This document shows positions 46,001 to 58,479 of a stretch of DNA of 64,000 nt, one piece after another. Position 1 is the stretch's first letter; the number at the start of each line of letters is the position of its first letter. The notes under the pieces are model-generated. The model was given only the letters and a program-made list of their open reading frames with translations, had not been told where the DNA came from and made no database searches. This stretch comes from Lepidurus packardi (taxonomy: Eukaryota > Arthropoda > Branchiopoda > Notostraca > Triopsidae), in assembly GCA_023053545.1 (NCBI GenBank), contig JAKZAN010000001.1, positions 3,802,565 through 3,866,564 on the forward strand, in the 5' to 3' direction. The position numbers and the translations under genes were made by a program.

Positions 46001-49000
46001 AATCTATCATAAATGAAGGGAACTTAACGTTCATGAAAATTTTCGTTGCAAAGTTGTGTTTCAGTTCAAACACATCTGGCTAGCTACCTTTCCTGTAGTC
46101 TACTGCTTGACTATGGAGCACCTGGCTTCGCTTCCTATTGTGAGCATTTACCTGGCCTCCTAGAGATGGCCGGAGGGTGTGGGGTAACGGGGGGGGAGGG
46201 TGTATAATAACCAGGTGCTGTTTTGAGGAGACACTACAGGTGTAAAATAGACATAGAATGGAGCCTTCCATGCCTTATGTGAAGGTATGAAGAGATAACT
46301 TAACCTTTCTCATACTTTTTCGAGTACTTATTACTTTCACGAAGATTTTTCTCGGGGGGGGGGGAGGGGGTCGAAGTTCAGTCAAAAGTTCGGTACGGGA
46401 GAGTTTTTAAAGTCCGTGGCACGTTATCGCCTCTCGTAATTTCATACCTTCAGATAATTTAAAGCTCGTTAATCATTAATTTATCAGACAGCACATTTTG
46501 AGCAACACTGAGCAACACTGTTTTTTAAAACTGATACTATAGTGATTTAAAGGGGGACTAAAGTACAAAAAAAAAGAAAAAACGGGTAACGCTTGCTGCA
46601 CGGCGTTCAGCGGAGCCCGCAAGTCGCGGGGCGAAGAAAAAAGCCATTTTTTGTAATCGAGATTATAAGTTAGTCAAAGCACCTACAGACCTGTTCGAGC
46701 ATTCAAAAGGAAGATAAGGTGTCGTTAATGATAATGAATCGAAGATCCGATTCTTAATGCGATCATAGGTAAAGGCGATATGCCTCCGGACAGCTGTCCC
46801 CCAATGTTATAAGCATAGGAAATTTTGAATTTTGGAGGAAAGGGGCGGAGTTTAAACCGCTAAATAATTAATTCCTCGGTTATTATGCATAATTGACATA
46901 GGGGTTGTTCAGCCAGAACAATTCTTTCGGTCTTCTCTATACCATATTTTTTTTCATTTTTTGCACCTTACTCCCTCTTTAAAACTATTTGGTAAGCTGA
47001 GGTTGCTTTTCAGATTTTTTTTTAAACAGTAAGAGCATTTAAGTGCAAGAGCTTTATTACTCTTTCGCAAACGTTAAAATGAAAAAGACAAAGCCACTAG
47101 CAACGACCAAAGTAGTCTTGGAAAAGAGAGCCAAAAATCTAGTTTCTAGGACTATCTTGCTTCCATCGTGACGTCACGACTCGGAAGTTTTGCTTGACAA
47201 GAAACTCGTGAACGGCTAAACTACGTAACTTTGGCAGAAATATTCTTCGAAATTTCTTAAAATAATGTTACAAGGATCCTGGTTGTGAATCTAAATTTTC
47301 TGACTTAAACTTGCGTTATCACCAACCCTAAATGCAAACCTCTATATCTTTCTTATTTCTTGTTTGCATGCTTTTTACTTTCTAGTTTTTTAAGCCTTTT
47401 CTTTTGAAATTTGTATCTCTTTCTTGTTTGAAATCTACGAGACAAGAAATAATTAAGAAACCTTTACAAAAAGTTCCGAAATCTCGAAGGAAAATAACAT
47501 TGAAATAACATGAACCGGGTGTTCTGAAATCTCAGAACAAGTCTAGCTTTTAGTCTTAACCCAATTCAGGTTACCTCCTAAAAGCATTTAAAAAACAGAC
47601 AAAAAAAACAGAACCATTAAGTCTAAAGCATAGCTAGTCAAGGAGCATAAGGAAATTATCCGAGTCCTGATTTTAGGGAGTATTTGCAGTCCATGTGCAA
47701 CATATGCTCTAACGGTAAACTTCGCCCAAAGCAATTCATATACAACGCCACAACCTTGCTCACTTTCGGGTAACAATAAAGCCATTCCAAGTTTTTTGCT
47801 TCAAGGCACATTTTTGTTAGCCTGTTCTGCAACCCAAAGCCAAGACCTGACCTGGACTCGGATTTGCCATGTTGTCCTATAAATGAATCTAAAGTTCTAA
47901 AACAAAACGTACCCATATTTTTTAAGGCTGGTGGTAGAATTCCCAACCCAACTGAACTAAATAAGCACAAATGTCTTCAACAATCCCACCAATTTAATGT
48001 TCTTGAGACTGTTTACTATCCCTAGAGTCAACTGATTTGGAGCACAATACGAAAAGCGCTTTTACTGATTCTCTGAACTGTCTTAGGCAAGTGCGCACGA
48101 ATGAAGCTGGGCTCATTATAGATTAACTGATGTAAAAAGTTTCGCTCAATTAATGGGTCCACACAACCGTTGGAACATTTTGGGACAAAATGGTCACTTG
48201 ATGACGTTTTTTTTCCGGGGACGAATTGCGAAAGGGGACGCTCTAGCGGTTCGAGAGACCCAGAATCAATGGCGCGGTTCAAAAAGCGTCTTGGAAACTG
48301 TCGACGTAGATTGGGAAATCTTTTAAAGATCGAATTTTATAGTCTTTAAATGCAAAAGAAGTTTAAATCACGTTGTAAAACGGGAACACGAGGGACTTGC
48401 GGGTTTGAACTTCCTTGTTTAGATATTCTTTTTTTTTTCTACGATGTTTTTCCCTGTTATAACGAAGTGTGTGGTAATTGGGGGACTGCAGGTAGAGCTA
48501 GGGAGATCGGGGATCAATGACTTTCGACTAGATTCTTGTAATTGGGAGATCTAACCGCCTAACCCGCATTCTTTTCCGTGTTCAAAATGATGTCAAAGTA
48601 AAAAGTAAAAGTGAAAGACGGTTATGGTCCATAAACCTATAGTGAATAATGTTGTCATTGTAAAATCCAATGGCATTTGTATGTGCATAATTAAATTAAT
48701 TGCTTTAATTTCAGTATAAATGGAACAATATTACTTCGAAATGAAAAGGATTTATACAAAAAGCTAGAAATTCTGTCAACAGCTTACACAACACTGTCGA
48801 GTATACTTCCCATTTCTGCAGTAATATACTTTCTAAATAATATGTAACTGCACCTGAATAGCATTGAAACTTCCAGTAAGAAACTTGAATTACGAACTTT
48901 TAAATTTCGCGCAAACTTTTCTACCAGTAATGTAAGAAGTGCCCATGTGTTCTATTATTTCAAAACTTCAATTCAGTAGAAAATAATTGTAGAAGGAATT

Positions 49001-51745
49001 ATCTTTAAATAGCATTCCTACTTCTAATCGATTATTAAAAATTCTGCGATTGTTTTCTAGCAGATTCTGGAACCTTATCCTTTTTCAATGAGTCTCTAAT
49101 GGCTCTTCTCTCAAAGCAGACATATTTAGCTTTAAAAATTTCACATAAAATCAGAACTTCTAAATTTTACGCACGCGATTTGCAGTTATCGTCTAGATAT
49201 AGGGTACTAAAGTAAACCCTTGTTTAGTCACACATTTCCCCCAAAGTTTCATCGCCTTATAAGGTAATGTTTGTCTACCCTGTGACGCTACAGCGCGCCG
49301 AAAGTTCTCACGAACTAAAATCTTTGCAACAACGAAAACATGTGTTATGCCTTTTGGACGTCTTTTAAAACGAAAAGAAAGCTCGTTCAAGCTTGTGAAA
49401 CTTACCTTCGGCTGACACTGTTTCCTCCACGGACACGCTCTTGACAATTTTATAAGGTTTCACGCCATCTGCTGGGATGACGGCAAAGTTTTTTGGTGGT
49501 GGAGCGGGTTTGCTCGGCGGTGGTGACATGGGAATACGGAGAGGGGGCGTAGTTTCTTCTTGGGGGTCCGAGGATGAAATGTCATTAAGCGGAACCTCAA
49601 AACTTTCCGGAGAGCGAAGCCAGTTGTTAATCCTCTTAGCTTTGACAGTTTGTTTTTCGATAATCCTTCTTCGCTCGTACTCCAAATCTTCGTAAGTTTC
49701 GCCTATATTTTCCACTTCTAATATCTCATTTCGTTTGCTGTCTTTCTTCTTCTGCTCGTTTAACATCTCTTCCGCGATCAACGCCCCAATATTCAGCTGT
49801 CTTTTGGACAGAGAAGTTATGGAATCATCCCGAATCGAAACCTTCATATCTTCCTCTTTGTTTTTGTTGTCTTCGCAGAAATTCAGGTCTTGGAGCGGAT
49901 CTATAGGCTCAACCTCCACCATAGCGGCCTGGAATACGCCCTCTATAGGCAACATAATATCCTCACTAGGTAATTTGGCTGGTGGCGGTGATTTAGGCAA
50001 CTCTGGAATATTACACTCGTTTACATCTTTCGCCAAATCCTCTGAAATCGCTTCTTCCGCTGTTTTTACCTCCATTTTAATGCTTCCAGTCTCTAGTAGC
50101 TTCTGATTCTTTAATTTGAAAGCCTTTGGCTTGACAATGGCCTTTTTTATTCCCCTGGGCGCGGTTTTGGAAATAATCAGACGTTTCAGGAGTTTCTTCG
50201 AATTCCCGCTTGACGGAAGCTTAAGCTTTGGCGCCAAAATTTGAACTTCGCGCTCTAAAATTTCAAATTGAATCAGCGCTTCATCTAAAGTGGCGCTCCT
50301 TTCGTTTAGAGGCGAAATTTCAGGCTGTTCAGTGCCGGATAGCGCGAAGATACCCGAATCAGGGCTACGATTCAGCGATTGGCGGTTTTTATCGGTATGG
50401 GGGGAAAGTTTAGGGGAAGGCGGCAAACTAGACTGGCCGGAGGACGTAAAAGAGCTAGCACTGCCGTGCGGACTAGCTTTGGGTGGAAAATCACTGGCTT
50501 TCTGATCTGAAACGTCGATAACAAGCTCTGGTAATGTATCTGCAGGGGGCGAATCGATGATTTCGTCCAAATTTTGGTAGAAAGGATCGCCTTCGACCTC
50601 TTGGTACTGATTCTCGTCGGTTTGTCCACAGAACGAATCCAAATTATCTGTATTCTCCGGGCTATCTTCGTAAATCGGTTCCCGCTTCAAGCGATTCAAA
50701 TGAATTTCAGGATTGTTTTCATCTAAGTCGTCTTCACTCTCATCTCCGTCCACCCGCGCGTACACAGTTTCCAAAACCGGCAGGTCGGAAGTCACCGTTT
50801 GGTAGTGTTCAGGGCAACCGGATGTTGATTCACCACTTTGCTGACTCGAGTGAGTATTCTGATTTTCGCTTAGTGATGGCGACTTTTTGACATGCGAGTA
50901 GCACTCAAAGATCGTTTGGTACAGCGGGTTGTCAACGGCAGTGATTTCAGTAAAATCATCCCGATTAGAACTTGTTTCCGTATTTTTCCGCTCTAAATCC
51001 GAACGGATCGGGGGAATTGGGGGCAAAGCGGGACTGCCAGACCGGTGACTCAGCTGACGGACCACCGCATGGCGTTCTTTCACAGGTAACAGCGATTTCT
51101 CGTCCACCGGAACAACTGCAACGCTATTCAAGTCCTCCTCGCCGCGAAAGGAGCTCAAACGGTGAATTCTGCGTATATCTGGCGACGGTGGGCGGTTCTC
51201 TGAACCGGTGAAGACTACCCCGTCTAGTATGTTGGTGATACTGCCTAAGAACGCTTCTTCTAAATCAGAACCGGTGCCAAATTTGAAGACGTTCGAACTC
51301 TTCACCCGTTCGCACTCTTCGCTGTCCACCTATAAAATCAAAAAGTCACACAAAATTATACACTGATTACAACAAAATATTAAAAAAAAACTTCTGGTTC
51401 TCTTAAATTTTCCAGACAATCAATCTTACGTTAGTTTCTTTCATTTAGACAAAAGGTATTCAAATAATTACAAATTAATTACTAAAATAATTAAGATGAA
51501 TTATAAAATCTATGAAAATTAAATATTCACATTAAAATTAAAATATTCAAATAATGAATTATTAAAAAGTTTTACACAAATTCAATAATATAAACTCCAA
51601 AATTTGCACCTTTTCATTAGGTATTTGTGCAAATTTCTTCTGCAGGAATATTCAAAAGTTTTACCTCGTGCTTTTTTTTTTTATTCCCAGATCCAAACTT
51701 CCACGTGAAGGACTTTTTCAAACTCAAACTAGTTAATCCATTCAT
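40017..51745 (-). CDS. MISP/AKAP2-C-terminus-type cytoskeletal protein
   Basis: Ten exons on the minus strand: 51745-51665, 51329-49406, 43108-42169, 42064-41831, 41758-41638, 41538-41371, 41264-40791, 40661-40543, 40478-40295 and 40094-40017, joined in frame to 1,440 residues. The C-terminal half carries the signature of vertebrate MISP and PALM2-AKAP2: NLVKPFEEPDEEE, ETPIEREIRLARDREEELR, VGNRTNVTDKRDVQHRLATS, IQVELKEMKQREDELR and a terminal RRKSALIAQWEFRIQ. A second IEREIRL copy lies in exon 3 and helices rich in R/E/K predict coiled coil. The N-terminal 640 residues (exon 2) are Ser/Pro/acidic and disordered, with a Pro-rich SPPPSKPAPPPKN near the end. Vertebrate relatives bind actin or anchor PKA, acting at the cortex; that role here is inference. 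Intron 2 is 6.3 kb, the rest 52-346 bp. Confidence 0.88.
45007..45140 (+). repeat. Dispersed repeat shared with 54880-55005
   Basis: Both contain a GTCACG/GTCACA start, ACTTCC(G/A)TG, AGTAAACAAA and TACCATGGATA in the same order and spacing. Related GTGACGTCAC words occur at 47170-47185 and 52685-52700. Confidence 0.55.
46546..46985. mobile_element. MITE-like element with imperfect terminal inverted repeats
   Basis: The left end TTTAAAGGGGGACTAAAGT and the inverse of the right end TTTAAAGAGGGAGTAAGGT match at most positions over about 20 bp. The ends lie in the palindrome TTTAAA, so TSD length (TTAA, TA or more) cannot be fixed. There is no coding content. Confidence 0.55.
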
Positions 51746-54020
51746 GTTCGGGGATCAAATCATTGCACTTAGAATTACGTACACAATTTTTACCATTAAT
51801 TAAGAAAACAGACAACTGCTTATCTGAGCTCTTAACTGCCACTCGAACCAAACGCAACTGAGCCAGCCACAGCACCACTCCGGTACTTTTCCCGGGTAAA
51901 ATTCTTACTGCCAAGAACCTTCCCCGCTTGGCCGGAAGGTTAAAAAGCTTCACCAGATGCTCTACCGTTGTTTCTCTGGCCAAGAATCCAGGTCACTGTG
52001 TTTCCCTCATCTTCTCCATTAAAATAGAACCACAAAAACCAGCTTCTTTTTCTTCTGTACCACTATGAAGGAGAAGGCGCTTTCTCCAGCTATATACTGT
52101 ATGAGATTCATTCGAGGGGTTCAGGTGGGTCTGTGTAAGAGGAGGTTTGATATCCTGGAGCTAAACTAGAATTTTTCTCGTCTAATTGGTATGCTGAGAT
52201 AAATCACGATGCCATTTTTTACCAGCTTTCACCAGCTGTTCGAATTCCCTCTGCTAAAAATATACTTCAAAGATTTGGAGCATCATTTCGAAAGAGATTT
52301 AAACCGATTTTTCTTTCTCACACAGGTGCTTTGGAGCACCAGTTTTCACGAGTTTTCTAGAAGCTCATACAGTAATTCACATTTTTTTCCCAGTCAATTA
52401 TAGATCTGGGTTAAAATTTCGCCAAAATTGAGAAAAGCTCAGTGACTAGCAAGGTGGCAGTTCCACATCCACCAAGAAATAATGGGTCTTAAAAATAGCT
52501 TTAAAAATTTAGCTTATAGTGCTATTTGTCTTTCCGCCATGCGCAAAGTAGGAACGAAGTTATTAAAGAAAGGAATTTCGACAAAAAGGATTCGATGTCT
52601 GTCTATCAGTCACCATGGTACTCCAGAGCTTAGTTTACAATAGCATGCAAGTCATAGAGTAACCACTTAACAAGCGCCATAAAGTCACGTCCGTGACGTC
52701 ACTACCCAAAGTTTGCAAGCCAAATAGCTTTTGAACGGCTGTTCAAAAACATTTCGAATAAGCTTTATTATTCTTAGAATAAAGTAGACTACAGGAATCT
52801 TTATCATGGTATAATTTCTTTCATAGAAGTAATTTCCAACACCTAGCAAGCACGTAAACTATTAATTATGTTGTAACAGTGTAGGCAAACTGTCAAAGGA
52901 GAGTAAGGGATTGGGGGTAAAAAGGGAGGCAACTGTACGATAGGACAATCTGGCTTTGGACAGCAACAGCAATAAAGCTTTCGACAAAAGGCCATACATG
53001 ACAATATAATTATTAAAGAAAGTTGAATGAAATTTCTTGCTCAAAGCGAATGATCCCCGAGTTCAAAAACCTTGTATCTATACATAAAAACAAAAGATGT
53101 TTACTTTGGAGAAAGTATACGTGGTCCTACCTAGCCTTTGGGCTCCAGACTTCCTTTTAGAGAAAGGTGAACGCCAAAAAATCGTTTGTTTGCTTTATTC
53201 ATTTTAAATAAAAAAAAATCCACACTAGACTTTCTCCTATGCTAACGAGCTGGGGAAACTGGAAAGCTGTTTTTCCAGGTTGGGTAACTTTTACCTGGCT
53301 TTGGCGGGCTGGTAAATCCATTGGGGTATTTTCCACACACACTGTCTCTTCTATTTTCCTTTCTAAATATGGATCAAGATTTTACTCACGATTCACGAGG
53401 TATCAAGTTAGAATCGAGACTAATTTCTGAATATATTTTTCCAACTTAATTTAAAACATAAAATTCTGCAATTTTGTATAAGGTGCTGAGAGGAGTTTCG
53501 ACTGGAATCTGACCATTTTTACGGTCCTTCTAGTCTGCTTTATATTAGGAAAAAACAGCCGTGGTTTCTTGGTTCGTGAGACTGAAGCGACTTATGAAAG
53601 AATTATACAGAAACGTGAACTGACACAAGTGGTGCAGGTGCTAAAAGGAGTCAGTCACTTAGTCTCCTTTGCGTTGATTCGCGCTACGCTCTAATGGTAC
53701 ACTAGAAAACAAGATGAAAAAAGATTAAGATACTAGCGTGAGACTACAAAAGACGGTCCGAAATACTCTGCTCTGGCTCACTGAAATCGTTTTTGTCATG
53801 GGAACGCACTAAACTTGTTGACATGATATTTAAGAACAAAACGCCAAATTCTAATCACTCTTAACTAATAATACTTAACATATCCTTGTTGCAAAATGGC
53901 GGAAACTCTGATAGTTATGAAAGTTACCTTATAAAAATAAAAATAATTCTAATTACTCTGACGTCTTCACTGGCATAGCTTTAGAAACCCACGTTCTGAC
54001 GTCATTGGAATAATTGGAAC
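51746..54020. other. Region upstream of the MISP-type gene, no gene recognised
   Basis: The first 300 bp are probably 5' UTR and promoter of the MISP-type gene; an open frame on the minus strand (51983-51729) overlaps its start codon in another phase. The remainder is AT-rich with a GTCACGTCCGTGACGTCAC block at 52684-52702, itself a palindrome with a CRE-like TGACGTCA core. Confidence 0.4.
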
Positions 54021-54022
54021 AA

Positions 54023-54120
54023 TTTTATAAAATATTCATGTGTATATTTATAAAAGTATGTGAATATTTTATAAAAAAAATATGTGCATATTTTATAAAA
54101 TAGACATGTGAATACTTTTA
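54023..54120. repeat. AT-rich minisatellite, about 33-bp unit
   Basis: About three degenerate units of TTTATAAAATAT plus CATGTG(A/C)ATA. It is followed by (TTTTTATTA)-type low complexity to 54190. Confidence 0.6.
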
Positions 54121-54879
54121 TTATTCCAATTTTTATTTATTATATTTTTATTATTATATTTTTTATATTCTAATTTTTTTTTACAAAATAATCTTAAGAT
54201 AGGTTTGAATTGTCCTGTTTAATAAACTTGACAACACGAAACCGTCTTTCTTCTGGCAGGAATCAGGTTTCTCCTCATTTGTGAACCCAGCGAGCGTGCC
54301 CTTTAACCCCTTGTCAAAGTAATTGTCTCTACGCCGGAAGTCTTCTTATGACCTTAATTCTGAGCTTCCTTTGACCTAACCTATTTACCTATTAACTTTG
54401 CTTTTTTTCCTTCTTAGCCAAAATTTACTCTTAAGTACATTTCCTAGAAATTTTTATTTAAAAAATAATACAATACAGTTAAATCTAGTCAGTCAAGGAT
54501 TACTTAATTTAATTTTTTTTCCTAAATCTGGAACAGGAAATGCTAAAATCTAAGGATACAAAAATTCCAAGAGCCACGAGACCATAGCCATGTCCGTTAT
54601 AAGCACCTAGAATAAACACAACCGTTAGCACTTCTGGGCCGCAGCTTAAATGAAATAAAAGTTGGATACAATTTCAATTAGCAAGACGAGCAGTCGTGCA
54701 TTTCATGCTTACAATCACGAACAAGGTCTTTTAAAGGGCAATAGCTAAAGAACAAGTTAAGATTGTCGTGGACGCTTGCAGTCCCAGTCCAGATAATATT
54801 AAGGATGCTGAGCTTTGTTTCAGATTTTGGTGATGGCCCGATCACGAGTTATTAGCAGGCAATTTTTGGGTCATGACGT

Positions 54880-55005
54880 CACAGATCTGTTCATGGCGTA
54901 ACCATATGAGCTCGTTACCATGGTTAATGTGTCTGTGTGCTTACTTCCATGTTTAACTTAGTAAACAAAAAAGGGTTGTACCATGGATAGCTCAACCAAT
55001 TTTGT
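54880..55005 (+). repeat. Dispersed repeat, second copy
   Basis: Counterpart of 45007-45140, including ACTTCCATGTTTAA, AGTAAACAAA and TACCATGGATAG. Confidence 0.55.
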
Positions 55006-55157
55006 AAGCAGCAATTCGAACGTGAAGTTATAAATAGGAAAGGAATAAATTGGAATACATTTTATCTAACTTAATTACTTAAATTTAAAACAATTCTGAA
55101 TCAAACGTTACGGGGTAGGTAATGTTTTTACTTTTCATTTTTGGGGGATTAATTTAA

Positions 55158-55590
55158 AGGCGTCCGTACACATGGGAAGTTTTAGCGCAAGCTTCTTGCC
55201 AAAACTTCCTTCCTGATTGCAATTCCAATGTGTAAGCGCTTAGGCATTTTGTGCCTCCATAAGCTCTTAGCCAAGGGAGCGCTTCTACAAGCCATTTTGC
55301 TTTCGAACAGAACGCGCTAAAAGTGAAGGTCGATTCTGATTGGCTGAGGATTTAGAAAACTTCCTAGTAGATGGGAAAGTTACGCGTACAGTTTACGCGC
55401 AAGTTTTGGGACTCTGCTCCAGAGGACTCAAAACTTCTAATCCAAAGGTAAAATACCTTTGTCTTTGTCTTGAAGCTCCAGAGGGAGCATTTATTCCCAA
55501 TCTTGACAGCGCGTACACATTGGAATTTCAATCGGGATAGAAGTTTCGGCAAGGAGCTTGCGATAAAACTTCCAACGTGTACGGCCGCCT
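55158..55590. mobile_element. MITE with about 80-bp terminal inverted repeats
   Basis: Left arm 55158-55238 and the reverse complement of right arm 55512-55590 align over about 80 bp at roughly 80 percent, starting GGCGTCCGTACAC and GGCGGCCGTACAC and ending in AATTCCAATGTGTA. The flanks TAA on both sides fit a 3-bp TSD of the PIF/Harbinger type, although TTAA cannot be excluded. There is no coding capacity; the 66-codon frame inside is chance. Confidence 0.75.
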
Positions 55591-55599
55591 TAAGACAAA

Positions 55600-58470
55600 G
55601 TTATTTTTGGTGGCTAATACCTTTTAAGCGTTATCATGGGAGTAGTAACTTATAATCAGCTATAATAACACTATAATCAGCTTATAATTATTTAAAATAG
55701 TCTACAAACTTCTAATTCTAGAATGAAGTAATTAATGAGGGAAAAAAATATTTGTTGACAAAAGAACATTTTAATCAGGAAAGCAATGGAGACATCCAGA
55801 ACATTCCTCATGCGTGATTAAATAGAGGTAACCAAAAAAAATCGGATTTATTTTTATGTCTCCAGCCAAGCTTAATCTTTTGAGACGGTCAAGGCAAAAC
55901 CAGTGCTATCTCAAACTCGGTGATAATGATATCGTTAGATAAGAACGTATTAATGAAAAGAATTCGAGAAAAGATCAACAATGTGATCTAGATCTAGGTC
56001 TCGCTATCAAAACCGAACGAAAGAAGGAATGTACGTACAACCCAGATTCAAACATAAATTAAAGAAGCCAGTCTTGACCACAGTATAAAGGTTTTCACAG
56101 CATGATAACTGGGGTATCTCCCAATGTAAAGGGATTAAGACGACTTTCTCGGTCCCCAGAGTAAATTAAGGTAAAAGACCAGAATATCGAAGGGTACATT
56201 CGTAAACCTCTCAGTGCAGTTCCAAAAAAGGTCACGACGATTTACAAAGCGCGTAATTCAAACCTATTGCTTTAAAATTTTTTAGCTTTAAAGAAAAGGT
56301 TAATTAAGTAGATCAAAACACAACACATATAGACATTATAGACTATTTTCGCGTTACGCACCATGAGGAGGAAGTCTATTTTGCAACCCATACAAAGGTG
56401 TATTAAAATATGCAGGTTCAACCCCGTATACTATAAAATACCTACGTATATTAATGTCTATATATGTTGTTATGACTATTTATGTCTATATAAGAGTTGT
56501 CTAAAATTACATTAGTTAAGGCTTGCCATTAGACTTGCCTTGTAGAGACTTACTTTGTAGGGTAAATTTAAATTAATTTTTTTTAGGAAACTCATTACTA
56601 TTTATTTGAAATTAAAAACAGTAGAACGTAGCAAGTGCTTGCCTTTCTTTACAGATTAGCAAGGAATGTGAACGTGAAAGAGATTACCGTAAGACTTTAA
56701 TACCAAGATCCAGCATAATCATTTCTGGGAGAAAAACTTTCAAATTCCGCGCAATGCTACTAGAAAGAAATGTCACCAGTCCCCGGTTTTGTGAATGTTT
56801 TGTTCTCTGTTCGAACCCTTTTCGTAGTAGGTTTGGAATGCGTACTTCTGGGGTAGGATGGGCAAGTCTGTGAATCCATCCCTCCTATGTTCCTTGTTAC
56901 CCCCACATCCTCTTGAGACCGAAAAAGTAGTCTTAATCCCTTTGCATTCGAAGATACCCCAGTTACTACAGAAAACTTTTTTACTGTGGTCTTGACGAAC
57001 CATTCTATGACTATGAAATACTTTCTGTCTGCCACGCTGTACGCTCTTTCCTTAATTCTTAATCGAGTCTCATTAAGACTTCAAAGTACAACCTATGACA
57101 CAAATTCCGTAGTCCCCTCCCCGTAAGAAAAGTAAAAATGGTAACCCAAACCAGTTTATGACTCAGTATATGTTCACTTTTAGGAGCTATACCCTTTTAA
57201 AATAAACTCAGAGATCGATTTGTAAGAGACTTATGACCAAATTTGCATGGGACAAAGCTCCAGGCGCACAATTCCCGTTACTTTCGGAATTCAGCTTGGT
57301 CAGATTTGTCTTTCAACCATTCAAACGGTCTTAAGAAAGGTATTATAGGTTAAGAATGATTTTTTTTGGTGTTGATCCTTTGAGTGATTTTCATTTCTAT
57401 CATTTGATTATTAAATCACACATCTGACAAGAACACATCTTAGGTTTTCAAGGATGTAGGAGAAAAAGGTGAGTTACTTGGGTAGAAACGGGCGTCGATC
57501 CGAGTGAAATCAGATGAGTGTGACCTCAACACACTAAAACACAACAGTTCGTGACTGTTTGGGAAGAAACTGAACACAGGAATGAAGTTTCCGATACTTT
57601 GGGTTAGTTCCAGCGAGCTAACTTTCGTTTTCTGTGTCCTTCATGAACTGTTTTAACGTATTAAGATGATTGGAAATGCTTCAGAATGTCTTGCTTTTTG
57701 GAACGTTATCAATCGTTTCGTGATAAGATCTTAAGTTTATCAACTTTTACTATATTTTCTGTAGGTAATTTACGCTGGGATTTTCTACGCAGTTCCTTTT
57801 TAGTTTATATATTTTTGGAGTTTCTTAAAGTAAGGGAAAATAACAGGTTTCTTTTAAAATCAGATAACGAGTTCTTCAAGGAAATCAAAATTACCTTTTT
57901 AACCAACTTGCGTCAGAAAGAGATCCTAATCCAACTGAAATCAGGCAGTTTAGCTCCCTGAGCGCAACACTTGAACTTGCAGAAGGTCTTAACGGTTCTG
58001 AACTGGCAAAGTTGGAGATGTTTGGGTTGGGATGTGCCAATGCATAAAAGCAAGCAAGACAACCATACATGTCAAGCAGGTTGGGGTGGTGGAAGGTTCT
58101 GTTAGATTATGGAGGTCCATTGTTCGTGATCACCTGTGTACAAGGAACAAAACTTGTCGTTTACTGTAACCACGGCATGCGAAAAGAATAAAAGATTTTC
58201 ACTGAAACCTAGACAGACGTCAGGGCGAAGTTGAAATTTGCAATTTTATGTCCTAAAAACGAAAAGAATTCCTCCTTTATCGTTTATGTTAGGTGTTATA
58301 TGTCAAATACAACTTTTAAATTACCTTACAATTTTTAGTAGATTTAAATCTAAAGTAGCACTTAAATTGGTTGCTAACAATATTTTTATTTATTTTTTTA
58401 ATATTTTCCGCGCAAAGAACCAAGGCACTTTGATTCAAAATATTTAACCCGCATGTCGTTAGATGGCAAG
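55600..58470. other. Intergenic region, no gene recognised
   Basis: AT-rich with stops in all frames. The longest open frames, 91 codons at 57035-56760 (minus) and 91 codons at 57686-57961 (plus), lack recognisable motifs and splice partners. Confidence 0.4.
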
Positions 58471-58479
58471 AACAATAGT

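Larger units (their letters stand above)
43109..49405 (-). other. 6.3-kb intron 2 of the MISP-type gene
   Basis: Lies between donor GTAAGT at 49405 and acceptor TTAG at 43109. AT-rich with no gene recognised. It holds a poly(A) run at 44919-44938, G-rich runs at 46193 and 46355-46370, a duplicated GAGCAACACT at 46499-46519, a MITE at 46546-46985, and dispersed GTCACG-type repeats at 45007-45140 and 47165-47290. Open frames up to 104 codons (for example 47970-47656 minus) show no motif. Confidence 0.7.

Noticed and set aside
51729..51983. 84-codon minus-strand frame as first exon of the MISP-type gene
   Set aside because: It runs in another phase through the ATG at 51745, which itself gives a clean 27-codon exon with a GTAAAA donor that joins in frame.
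56760..57035. 91-codon minus-strand frame with KTxxxTGDISF end
   Set aside because: No motif, no splice sites in phase and a second open frame over the same bases; likely chance.
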